From NCBI GenBank assembly GCA_019636495.1, contig JAHBXL010000017.1:1-64000 (forward strand): 64,000 nucleotides of DNA, written 5' to 3'. Origin of the DNA: Phycisphaeraceae bacterium. Lineage in GTDB: Bacteria; Planctomycetota; Phycisphaerae; Phycisphaerales; UBA1924. The notes below the pieces were generated by a model that had not been told where the DNA came from, made no database searches, and saw only the letters and a list, made by a program, of their open reading frames with translations. This document shows positions 42,029 to 50,118 of the stretch, in pieces. The position numbers and the translations under genes were made by a program. How positions within the stretch are numbered: position 1 is the stretch's first letter; every line of letters begins with the position of its first letter.

Positions 42029-43612
42029 GTGAAGCGACTTGTTCATGCTGCTCCGGACGGTGAGATGCATCTTTGTGTTGATAGCAGCCAAGCGGTCATC
42101 GAGGTGGCAAGGAAGAGGGCTATCATTGTCCCCATGCAGGTACTCGGCGACTTGGTCAAGCTCAGTGTGCAGGAAGATCCGAGCGGCTTACTTCCGGTGC
42201 CGTGGTGGCATCGGGCGCCGCTTGGACTTCACTCAAACACACCCGTGTACATTGCCATAACGGCCTCCAGCGGAGATGGAAGCGGGCCGGATGACCGCCC
42301 AGGCGACCTGCTGCTTTCTGTCCTAGACCCCAACACTTGGCATGATCTCGCTCTGCTCACTTGTAGCACCAGCGACAAGCCGGGGCTCTTGACTAAAGCC
42401 TTCGCAATCGTTCCACCTCTGAACATCGCTCTCGCCGAAGCCGCGACGATGGTCGAACACCGCCAGGATGGAAAGGTACAGCGAATCCATCAGGTTACGG
42501 TTGTCTGCGAACCCAGAGGTGCGACAAAGTCTGCGATGGAGCATCGCGACAGAGTCGAGGCCGCGATGCGTGATCAAGGCTGGACAACTCGCATGGAGCA
42601 GATGGACATGCCCTTGGTCTCGCATCCGGTGGACATCGGACAGGTGGTAAATGGATGGGCAGTTTGCAAGTGGTGGCGACTCGTGGAGAAGCAAGGGGCC
42701 CGCTTTCCGGAATTCGACTTTACTCGGGCGGTCGTATCCGCAGACACTGACCGCCGATTCGTGCGATACGTGTTCCCGAGAAGGGGGACACATACGGTAC
42801 AGGTTGAGCACCGCGATTCGCCCGGCGCCTTAGAAGCACTCACCGCTGCCTTAGCTGCAGCAGGACTCAATGTGCTGTCCGCGTTGTTGCGTAGGGGTGG
42901 TGCCAAACATGGTAATGCAGTACTTGTAGCTGTCTGTGAGCCACCCAACGGGTACGACGGATCAATTGGCGAGATTATCCGCTCCGCACTTGCCACGGTA
43001 GACGGAGCATTCCGAGTGTTTCCTCCCGGAAGAAGTGACATTCACGACGGCAGACCGGCGGAATCGACCATATATCTGAGTCACCCTGAGGAGCCGATTG
43101 CCAAGCTGGACCGAGACATGCTACAACTCGTTCGACAAGCGAAGAAGAGGCTCCCGCAGGGACTGTGTCCGATTTTTTTGTCCAGACGCTTCTTCAAAAA
43201 CTGCCCCCGAACGGCTCGTTTAGCATTGGAGATCAAGGAAGTCCTGAGACTGAATGGATGCGTTGCCGTCGAAGGGGAAGAACAGGTATCAGGCCTGAAG
43301 CCCCCATTCTGGTATATCACCGAACAGATGTGGAATTCTCGAGGAGCGATCATCCTCCTCGCCAAGTCCAGCGACCAAAGTGAGGCATCGGTCGTGCCCA
43401 ATCTCGCGCATGAACTGGGGTTCTTCCAAGGACAGGGTAAGCCGCTTCTGATACTTGAGGAAGTTGGGCTGGACGCGGATCTGCTCAAGTTCTCTAACAT
43501 CGCTGGTGCCAACAAGCCCAGATTCGATGCGAGCGACGAGGCCTTTGATCATTCAAATCGATTCTCGCTTCGCAGCCGGATCGAGAAGTGGCTTAACGAC
43601 TGGAAGCGATAA
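42029..43612 (+). CDS. ACT-ACT-TIR-like domain protein, candidate defence effector
   Basis: A 527-residue protein in this frame (GTG 42029; ATG 42065 or 42134 are alternatives, and none has a strong ribosome site). Two ACT-like modules: residues about 105-185 (LLTCSTSDKPGLLTKAFAIV) and about 253-305 (VQVEHRDSPGALEALTAALA), both carrying the DxPGxL turn. Residues about 345-527 look like a TIR/TIR-like nucleotide-binding fold: PIFLSRRFFKN, then RGAIILLAKSSDQ, and NLAHELGFFQGQGKPLLIL, where E462 matches the catalytic Glu of such domains. ACT modules usually bind small ligands. I know no described family with this order. Sensing plus NAD+ cleavage is inferred. Confidence 0.7.
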   Translation: MKRLVHAAPDGEMHLCVDSSQAVIEVARKRAIIVPMQVLGDLVKLSVQEDPSGLLPVPWWHRAPLGLHSNTPVYIAITASSGDGSGPDDRPGDLLLSVLDPNTWHDLALLTCSTSDKPGLLTKAFAIVPPLNIALAEAATMVEHRQDGKVQRIHQVTVVCEPRGATKSAMEHRDRVEAAMRDQGWTTRMEQMDMPLVSHPVDIGQVVNGWAVCKWWRLVEKQGARFPEFDFTRAVVSADTDRRFVRYVFPRRGTHTVQVEHRDSPGALEALTAALAAAGLNVLSALLRRGGAKHGNAVLVAVCEPPNGYDGSIGEIIRSALATVDGAFRVFPPGRSDIHDGRPAESTIYLSHPEEPIAKLDRDMLQLVRQAKKRLPQGLCPIFLSRRFFKNCPRTARLALEIKEVLRLNGCVAVEGEEQVSGLKPPFWYITEQMWNSRGAIILLAKSSDQSEASVVPNLAHELGFFQGQGKPLLILEEVGLDADLLKFSNIAGANKPRFDASDEAFDHSNRFSLRSRIEKWLNDWKR

Positions 43613-43864
43613 CATCCCATCGCTGCTCTTGCGCATCGTCTCCACCCCTTCTGAGTCTCAGCGTGAGGATATGCCGCCCCCAATGGCCAGCGGCGGCGTG
43701 CCGCGGGCGACCGATCCCTGATCACCACGACCGACTACGGACGGGTGAGCATCTCCGGTCCCGCCCCCAACCCCACCACTCCCACCACCCCCTCCCACTC
43801 CCACTCCCACCACGACCACCTGCCCCCACACACAAGGAGCGGGCGATGTCGCCGCGGGCAGCGC

Positions 43865-45295
43865 TCAGGCGCCGATGAAGCGCGCGTAGAGGGCGCGGGC
43901 ACGGGCGGGGTCGGTGGTGCCCCTGATGATCGCGCGGCCATCGCGGAAGACCGTGATCTCGGCGCGGCCAACGCCCGCCCCGCCACCCGCTCCGCCCCCG
44001 CTACCACCACCGCCACTTCCACCACCCCCACTTCCACCACCGCCAATGCCCCGACGACTTTCACCCCCACTTCCACCCGCTCCGCCCCCGCTACCACCAC
44101 CTCCACTTCCACCACCCCCACTTCCACCCGCTCCGCCCCCGCTACCACCACCGCCACCATCGCCACGATCGTCAACCCAACCACCGCCGAGACCGCCCGG
44201 CCCGACACCGTCGACAACTTCGTTCCCAGCGTTTCCCGCGTGCGCTCGACCGGCCGCGGTCGTCTCGCCCTCGTTCATCGCGCCCGCACCGAGGCCATCG
44301 GCATCGAGCGTGATGCGGAGCAGGTGCGCGGTGCGCACTGTCGGGCCGTGTGCGGCAAGGCGCGCAGCGAGCGCATCGAGATCGATCGCCGCGGCCGCGC
44401 CGTGGGGTGGCAACACCTGCACGCTCGCGCTCCCGCAGAGCGAGACGGTTCCGCCTGCACCGCCCGCCGCGGCGTTGAGGTGGTCGAATCGTCGCAGTCC
44501 GCAGCATGGGCACGCGGGGTCGCGGGCGATGGAAAGATCGAGCCTGCGCCGGTGGTTGGTCCAGAGATCGAACTCGAGCAGGGTCGGCGCGATGAGGTCG
44601 AATCGGCCAAGCAGGATCTTGATCGCCTCGGCGGCCTGCACGCCGGCGATGATGCCCGTTGCGCTGGCGAGCACGCCCGCGGTGTCGCACGTCGGCGCGG
44701 AGCCGGGGGCGGGGGGTTCGGGGAACACGCATCGGATGCACGCGGTGCGGCCGGGGAGGATCGACATCTGCATGCCGCGGGTGCCGACCGCGCCGCCGTA
44801 GACAAAGGGCACGTTGTGCTTGATGGCGATGTCGTTCAGCAGGTATCGGGTTTCGAAGTTGTCGGTGCCATCGATGATGACGCCGGGCGGCGGATGGTCG
44901 GGCGCGGCGAGATCGTCGCGCAGGTGCAGCAGTTGCTCGGCGTTGGATGAGTTGAAGTCGGCGATGTGGGAAACGATGCGGACGGCGGCGTTGATTCGCG
45001 CGAGGCGCGCGGCCGCGGCGGCGGCCTTGGGCGTTGCCTCGCGTGCATCGGCCTCGTCGTACAGTGTCTGACGCTGAAGGTTGGTCCACTCGACGATGTC
45101 GCGGTCGATGAGTGTGATTCGTCCGATGCCTGCGCGTGCGAGGATTTCCGCCGCGACGGTGCCGAGCGCGCCGCAGCCGACGATCGCGGCGTGGGAGTTG
45201 AGCAGGTTCCGCTGGCCGTCCACGCCGATGCCTGGGAGGAGCATCTGGCGGTGGTAGCGTGCGAGGTCTGGCGCATCGTCTGCGGGGCTGTGCAT
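43865..45295 (-). CDS. ThiF/MoeB-family adenylyltransferase with Gly-rich insert
   Basis: A 476-residue E1-like enzyme. The nucleotide-binding GCGALGTVAAEILARAG near 38, then LIDRDIVEWTNLQRQ, GTDNFETRYLLND, and two CxxC pairs (CIRC, CPCC) that bind zinc are all visible; TCDTAGVLAS offers the usual reactive Cys. It would adenylate the C-terminus of a ThiS/MoaD-type sulfur carrier. The C-terminal domain is interrupted by about 90 residues of Gly/Ser repeats before AEITVFRDGRAIIRG. The ATG at 45295 is used; the GTG at 45310 is an alternative. Confidence 0.85.
   Translation of the reverse strand: MHSPADDAPDLARYHRQMLLPGIGVDGQRNLLNSHAAIVGCGALGTVAAEILARAGIGRITLIDRDIVEWTNLQRQTLYDEADAREATPKAAAAAARLARINAAVRIVSHIADFNSSNAEQLLHLRDDLAAPDHPPPGVIIDGTDNFETRYLLNDIAIKHNVPFVYGGAVGTRGMQMSILPGRTACIRCVFPEPPAPGSAPTCDTAGVLASATGIIAGVQAAEAIKILLGRFDLIAPTLLEFDLWTNHRRRLDLSIARDPACPCCGLRRFDHLNAAAGGAGGTVSLCGSASVQVLPPHGAAAAIDLDALAARLAAHGPTVRTAHLLRITLDADGLGAGAMNEGETTAAGRAHAGNAGNEVVDGVGPGGLGGGWVDDRGDGGGGGSGGGAGGSGGGGSGGGGSGGGAGGSGGESRRGIGGGGSGGGGSGGGGSGGGAGGGAGVGRAEITVFRDGRAIIRGTTDPARARALYARFIGA
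43980..44165 (-). repeat. Gly/Ser minisatellite within the ThiF/MoeB gene
   Basis: Three similar copies of a unit of about 45-55 nt made of CCACCx and CACTTC blocks (read on the plus strand) encode GGGSGGGGSGGG-type text on the minus strand. The insert separates two halves of the C-terminal domain. The adjoining noncoding sequence at about 43,750-43,825 is also C/A-rich simple sequence. Copy number should vary among relatives. Confidence 0.8.
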
Positions 45296-45365
45296 GCGGC
45301 TGGTGCTCACGCGGCAATCGTAAGCGCGGCTTGACCTGTCAACACCTTGGCATGATGCTTGGGCC

Positions 45366-46058
45366 ATGGAACAGACAGGGTTGTCGCCGGAACCGATTTC
45401 GCCCGGGGCAGCCGCGCCCGCGCCTTGGCGCGCGCCGGACCCGCTGCCGGGGTCGTTCGACACCGCGCGGCTGACGCTGCGATTCTGGAAGCCGCCTGAT
45501 GCCGCGGCGATGCTGGCTGCCATCGACATTGATCGCGGCGCGTTTCTGCCGTGGCTGCCGTGGGTTCGAGAGGACAACCGCACGGTGGAGGAGTGCGCTT
45601 CGGCGATTGAACGGCAGCGCGGGAAGCGCGAACGGACGGACCCGCCCGCGGATGACTTCACGATCGCGATCTTCGAGCGTGCGAGCGGCGCGGTGATCGG
45701 CGGGACGGGGCTGCACCGAGTGAACCACGCCGCGCACGAGGCGGAAATCGGGTATTGGGTTCGGGCCGATCGTCGGCGCGAGGGGCTGTGCGCCGAGGCG
45801 GTCGCTGGATTGATCACCTGGGCGTTCGCTCGCGCTGAGGCGGGCGGATGGGGGTTGCGCCGGATCCACATCCGCTGCGCGGGCGGGAACGAGGCATCGC
45901 AGCGCGTGCCGACGAAACTCGGCCTGCGGATGGAGGGCCGGCTGCGAAAAGACCGGTGGGTCGATGGCCGCGGCTGGGACGACACACTGATCTGGGGCGT
46001 TCTGGTGGGAGAGTGGGACGCGGTCCGGCATGTGCCGAAAGGTCCGGGTCTGATTTGA
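45366..46058 (+). CDS. GNAT acetyltransferase, RimJ/RimL type
   Basis: A 230-residue N-acetyltransferase. The start region (SFDTARLTLRFWKPPDAAAML) and the central AEIGYWVRADRRREGLCAEAV, which carries the acetyl-CoA loop, followed by LRRIHIRCAGGNEASQRVPTKLGLRMEGRLRKD, follow the RimJ/RimL pattern. It likely acetylates a protein N-terminus or antibiotic-like amine. It stands alone, rightward, before the tandem inverted repeat and the rpsG stop. Confidence 0.85.
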   Translation: MEQTGLSPEPISPGAAAPAPWRAPDPLPGSFDTARLTLRFWKPPDAAAMLAAIDIDRGAFLPWLPWVREDNRTVEECASAIERQRGKRERTDPPADDFTIAIFERASGAVIGGTGLHRVNHAAHEAEIGYWVRADRRREGLCAEAVAGLITWAFARAEAGGWGLRRIHIRCAGGNEASQRVPTKLGLRMEGRLRKDRWVDGRGWDDTLIWGVLVGEWDAVRHVPKGPGLI

Positions 46059-46117
46059 AGCCATTGCAAAGAAAGGCCCGCCTTGCGGCGAGCCAGTAGG
46101 GTTGCAGTCTGACCTGG

Positions 46118-46197
46118 GGGGGACGGCCGGCACGGAGTGCCGGCCCACCCAGGGCTCGGGGGACGGCCGGCACGGAGTGCCGGCCCACCCAGGGCTC
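46118..46197. repeat. Two tandem 40-bp units with a palindrome
   Basis: A 40-bp unit occurs exactly twice (46118-46157 and 46158-46197). Each holds GGCCGGCAC, four bases GGAG, then TGCCGGCC, an 8-9 bp hairpin. The array lies between convergent GNAT and rpsG genes and ends 2 nt before the rpsG stop, so it may act as a bidirectional terminator or mRNA-stabilising hairpin. Confidence 0.85.
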
Positions 46198-46199
46198 GC

Positions 46200-46694
46200 T
46201 CAGCGTGCGAAGTGGGCGAAGGCCTTGTTCGCCTCGGCCATGCGGTGCACCTGCTCGCGGGTGGTCATGGCCTTGCCCTCTTTTCGTGCCGCGGCGTACA
46301 ACTCGTCGGCGAGGCGGTGGGCCATTGGCCGGCCTTTTTCATCGCGTGCGGCAGTGATGATCCAGCGGAAGGCCAGCGACTGCTGACGCTTGCGGTTCAC
46401 GGGGATGGGGACCTGGTAGTTTGCGCCGCCGACGCGCTTGGAGCGCACCTCGACGAAGGGCTTGACGTTCTCGATCGCCATCTGGAAGACCTGGATGGCC
46501 TCCTTGGGGGCGTTCGGGTCGGTTTCCTTGCCAAGTTTTTCCTGGATGATTTCCATCGCGTCGTAGACCACGCGCTGCGCGGTGGCCTTCTCGCCATCGC
46601 GCATCACGCAGTTGATGAACCGCGAGAGGACCATGTCGCTGAAGCGGGGATCGGGGCGGAGTTGGGTGTCCGCGGCGGTGATTCTGCCTGCCAT
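46200..46694 (-). CDS. rpsG: 30S ribosomal protein S7
   Basis: A 164-residue S7 that binds the 16S rRNA 3' major domain and nucleates the small-subunit head. The body ([22 protein letters not shown], then [16 protein letters not shown]) and its C-terminal AHFAR are diagnostic. It lies downstream of rpsL with a 119-nt gap. The usual fusA and tuf do not follow within the window; the GNAT gene converges instead. Confidence 0.97.
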   Translation of the reverse strand: MAGRITAADTQLRPDPRFSDMVLSRFINCVMRDGEKATAQRVVYDAMEIIQEKLGKETDPNAPKEAIQVFQMAIENVKPFVEVRSKRVGGANYQVPIPVNRKRQQSLAFRWIITAARDEKGRPMAHRLADELYAAARKEGKAMTTREQVHRMAEANKAFAHFAR

Positions 46695-46813
46695 CGTTGA
46701 ATCTCCTTGGGCTCATCCGCCGCGGCGGTCTGCCGCGGCCATCTGTTCACCGTCCGTGCCTGGCGAGTACCGGACGATTACTTGCCATGTCCCCCGCCGC
46801 CCCGGTGGTCTGC

Positions 46814-47185
46814 TTACTTGCCCTTCTTCGCGCCGTACTTGGAGCGGGCCTGCTTGCGCTTCTCGACGCCGAGGCAGTCGAGCGTACCGCGGACGACGTG
46901 GTAGCGCACGCCGGGGAGGTCTCGCACGCGGCCGCCGCGCACGAGGACGATCGAGTGCTCCTGCAGGTTGTGGCCTTCGCCGCCGATGTAGGCGGTGACT
47001 TCCTTGCCGTTGGAGAGCCGGACCTTGCACACCTTGCGGAGGGCGGAGTTGGGCTTCTTGGGGGTGACGGTCTTGACCTGGATGCACACGCCGCGCTTCT
47101 GCGGGCACTCATCGAGATCGCGCACGCGCGACTTGGCGCGGATGGGAGTGCGAGGCTTTCGAATCAGTTGGTTGATCGTGGGCAT
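46814..47185 (-). CDS. rpsL: 30S ribosomal protein S12
   Basis: A 123-residue S12, which controls decoding accuracy at the A site. [11 protein letters not shown] around residue 43 has the normal Lys43. The loop [14 protein letters not shown] has Arg at position 88, where E. coli has Lys; Lys88Arg is a classic streptomycin-resistance change, so this natural Arg may affect drug binding. The gene is preceded by a promoter-like sequence and followed by rpsG. Confidence 0.98.
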   Translation of the reverse strand: MPTINQLIRKPRTPIRAKSRVRDLDECPQKRGVCIQVKTVTPKKPNSALRKVCKVRLSNGKEVTAYIGGEGHNLQEHSIVLVRGGRVRDLPGVRYHVVRGTLDCLGVEKRKQARSKYGAKKGK

Positions 47186-47225
47186 GGCGATTCCGGGTCG
47201 TGACAGGTCTCAAAGTCGGGCTGAA

Positions 47226-47253
47226 AGTGTAGCGGCGGGCGGCTGTTAGGCAA
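47226..47253 (-). promoter_or_regulatory. Candidate sigma-70-type promoter of rpsL
   Basis: On the minus strand TTGCCT (47253-47248), 16 bases, then TACACT (47231-47226), about 40 nt before the rpsL ATG. The match to the consensus is good for a G+C-rich genome and its place in the only clear gap of this cluster fits. No transcription-start data exist. Confidence 0.4.
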
Positions 47254-47429
47254 GGGGTCTGCGCGGAGGGGAATTCACAGAGCCCCCTACTGGTTCCCGA
47301 ACGCTGTTGGGGCGGTTTTGGTTTTGGAATGGGGGAGAAAAGGGACCGAGGTCGGGCGACCTGCCCATTCTCCGCCCCCCACTCCGCACTCGGCACTCGG
47401 CACTCCAAAATCAGCAATCCCAAATCGAA

Positions 47430-48359
47430 TCACCCCGCCCGCTTGTCCCGCGTGATCTCGGCGTAGGCGTTGTGGTTGTGGATCGATTCGAAGTTCTCCG
47501 AACTGATCGAGTACCACGCGATGCGGTCTTCGGCATCGAGGCCGAGCGCGAGGTCGCGGATGATGTCCTCGACGAACTTGGGGTTGTCGTACGCGGCCTC
47601 GGTGACGAACTTCTCATCGGGCCGCTTGAGCACGGCGTAGACCGGGCAAGAGACGGACTTCTCGATGATCTCGGCCAGTTCCTCGATCCACATTCGACCA
47701 TCGAAGCGCACCCGCGCTTCGACAAGGCACCGCTGGTTGTGCGCGCCGTACGCGCTGATCTCCTTCGAGCAGGGGCACAGGCTCGCGCCCGGAGCCATCA
47801 CGCCCATGATGAAATCATCGGTCGCGCCCGTTCGGCTGGAGGTGCACGAGAACGTGACCCGGTAGTCCATCAGCCCCACCGCGCCCGTCACCGGGGCCTT
47901 CTTCGGGATGAAGTAGGTGAACTCCGCCTCAAAGTGCGCCTCTTCGGCATCCAGCCGCTCGCGGATCGCGGCGGTGATCTGCGGGATTTCCTCCGGCGAG
48001 ATCGGGCCGGGCGCGTTCACGCCCGCGTGCTCGTTGAGCACCTCCAGGAAGCGCGACATGTGCGTGCCCTTCTGATAGTGCGGCAGCGAGACGTACATGC
48101 TGATCGTCGCGACCGTCATTTGCTCGGTGGCGCCGAACATCGCGGCGTATTCGCCGGGCACGCGCAGGCGGATCGGGTACGTCACGTCCTTGACGCCGAC
48201 CTTGTCGATCGGCACCTGGCGCGTGTCGCCGGAGGCCTGGACATCGGGCATTCCGACCGCCACGGGACGACCGACGCTCGATGGCGATGCGGGCCGCTGC
48301 GCGCCGGGAGTCTTGATGCTCACCACGTTGCTCCCCTTTCGCGTGTTCTTCTGCCTCAT
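47430..48359 (-). CDS. folE2: GTP cyclohydrolase FolE2 (type IB)
   Basis: A 309-residue enzyme that opens GTP to dihydroneopterin triphosphate, the first step of folate and queuosine-type synthesis. The motif LCPCSKEISAYGAHNQR near 203-219 with the metal-binding Cys, PVYAVLKRPDEKFVTEAAYDNPKFVED, and the NHNAYAEI ending mark the FolE2 family. It uses metals other than Zn more flexibly than FolE. It begins 157 nt downstream of the astD stop, so it could be read from the same upstream region. Confidence 0.95.
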   Translation of the reverse strand: MRQKNTRKGSNVVSIKTPGAQRPASPSSVGRPVAVGMPDVQASGDTRQVPIDKVGVKDVTYPIRLRVPGEYAAMFGATEQMTVATISMYVSLPHYQKGTHMSRFLEVLNEHAGVNAPGPISPEEIPQITAAIRERLDAEEAHFEAEFTYFIPKKAPVTGAVGLMDYRVTFSCTSSRTGATDDFIMGVMAPGASLCPCSKEISAYGAHNQRCLVEARVRFDGRMWIEELAEIIEKSVSCPVYAVLKRPDEKFVTEAAYDNPKFVEDIIRDLALGLDAEDRIAWYSISSENFESIHNHNAYAEITRDKRAG

Positions 48360-48516
48360 GGCGTTCGAATGGTATGCCGCGGCGGATTCGGGCCCGTTTC
48401 ACAACTCCCTGCGAGCACGCGCACGCAGGAGCGGCGAGGGTTGTTCCCACAGACGGAGCAAGCCGCGCGGATTGGATGCCGCGGATGGAAGTGTGGTCGC
48501 ACGCAGTGGCGGCCGG

Positions 48517-50118
48517 TCAATCCAGCCACGAATCATCGAACGTCATGCCATCGGCCAGTGCCGCGGCGGGGCCGCGCTCGATCATCCCGGCGACGGGGTA
48601 GGCGCAGTAATCCAGCGAGAAACTCGCCGCGGGACGGTGATTGCCCGAGAGGCCGAGCCCGCCGAAGGGCAGTTTGCTGGAAGCGCCGGCGGTGCCGTTG
48701 TTGATGTTGATGCAGCCGCAGCGGATGCTGGCCATGAAGCGCTGCGCGGTCTCCTGCGAGCGGGTGAAGATGGAAGCCGCGAGGCCGAATCGCGTGGCGT
48801 TGCACTGCTCGATCGCCTCGTCGAGCGAGTCGACCGTGGTCATGCGGAGGAGCGGGCCGAAGATTTCGTCATCGCAGCCGGGGTCGAAGCCGCGGGTCGC
48901 GCCGGGTGCGCTGGTGAAGCGATCGACCAGCATCACGCCCGGGGAGATGTACCAGCCATCCGCGCTGCCGCGGGGCGAGACGGGCGCGGCCTCGAGGACG
49001 ACCTGCGCGCCGGCCTTTTTGGCGCGGGTCTGGAAATCGAGCACGGCGTCGCGAGCCTCGCGGCGGATGATCGGGCCCATGAACACGGGCTGCCTGGCGC
49101 GCGGATCGCCGATGGCGAGTTTCGAGGCGCAGGTGCAGACCGCGCGCAGGAAGTTATCCGCGATGGACTCGTGCACGATCACGCGGCGCGTGCACGTGCA
49201 CCGCTGCCCCGTCGTATTGAACGCGCAGCGCACAACCTCGATCGCGGCCTGGCGCAGGTCGGCATCGTCCATCACTACCGCGGCGTTGTTCCCGCCCATC
49301 TCCAGCGCCACCAGCCGCCCGGGCCGATCGAGGTTCGCCTCCATGATGCGGCGGCCCACCGGCCAGGAACCGGTGAACAAGATGCCATCGATTGCTTCGT
49401 GGGTCGTGAGCGCGGAGGCGATCTCGGCCCCGCCCTGCACCAGGTTCACCACGCCGCGGCCTTTGTCCGGCGCGTTCTCCTTCGCCAGCGCCTCGGCGAG
49501 CAGTTCGACGAGCAACTGGCCCACGCCCGGCGCCTTGTCGCTGGGCTTGAAGACCAACGTGTTGCCCATGGCCAGCGCGGGGATGATGTGTCCGTTGGGA
49601 AGGTGCGCAGGGAAGTTGAACGGGCCGATCACGGCCATCACGCCGTGCGGGCGGAACCAGCACCGACCGATGCGCTGCGGACCGACCTCGACCTCGTACC
49701 CCTCAACCCGGCGCAGCCCGCCGATGGGCGAGGCATCGAGCGTGATATCGACCTTGCTCGCCAGCGCGGCCGCCTCGCCCTTGGCCTCCCACATCGCCTT
49801 GCCGGTCTCATCGCAGATCAGTTCGGCCATTTTCGCGGCGTTGGCCTTGCACAGATCCGCGAATCGACGCAGCACGTTGAAGCGGCTGTCGCGGCCCCAC
49901 GCGGCCCATGCGGGCGCAGCGCGGCGCGCGGCGGCTACAGCGCTCTCGACATGTGCCAGCCGCGTGCCGCCCGACCAGACGATCTCCAGCGGGCGCGCGG
50001 GGTTGTGCGATTCGAGTTTGGCTGCGCCGCGACCGCCGGAGTTCAGCGCGACCCACTCGCCGCCGATCAGGTCGCTGGGCGCGTGCATCAACGAGGGATG
50101 GTGCCGGATGGGAGTCAT
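48517..50118 (-). CDS. astD: Succinylglutamate semialdehyde dehydrogenase AstD
   Basis: A 533-residue NAD-dependent aldehyde dehydrogenase; ATG 50118 overlaps the astA stop by 4 nt. It holds VIGPFNFPAHLPNG, the TGSWPVGRR strand, LEMGGNNAAVV with the catalytic-base Glu, NTTGQRCTCTRRVIV with the catalytic Cys, and EIFGPLLRM. The PNGH...TTGQRCTC style matches AstD, which oxidises N-succinylglutamate semialdehyde in arginine succinyltransferase catabolism. It is about 40 residues longer than the E. coli enzyme. Confidence 0.88.
   Translation of the reverse strand: MTPIRHHPSLMHAPSDLIGGEWVALNSGGRGAAKLESHNPARPLEIVWSGGTRLAHVESAVAAARRAAPAWAAWGRDSRFNVLRRFADLCKANAAKMAELICDETGKAMWEAKGEAAALASKVDITLDASPIGGLRRVEGYEVEVGPQRIGRCWFRPHGVMAVIGPFNFPAHLPNGHIIPALAMGNTLVFKPSDKAPGVGQLLVELLAEALAKENAPDKGRGVVNLVQGGAEIASALTTHEAIDGILFTGSWPVGRRIMEANLDRPGRLVALEMGGNNAAVVMDDADLRQAAIEVVRCAFNTTGQRCTCTRRVIVHESIADNFLRAVCTCASKLAIGDPRARQPVFMGPIIRREARDAVLDFQTRAKKAGAQVVLEAAPVSPRGSADGWYISPGVMLVDRFTSAPGATRGFDPGCDDEIFGPLLRMTTVDSLDEAIEQCNATRFGLAASIFTRSQETAQRFMASIRCGCININNGTAGASSKLPFGGLGLSGNHRPAASFSLDYCAYPVAGMIERGPAAALADGMTFDDSWLD

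Noticed and set aside
43617..43860. Small gene before the ThiF/MoeB stop
   Set aside because: C/A-rich simple sequence without a ribosome site; open frames give low-complexity text.
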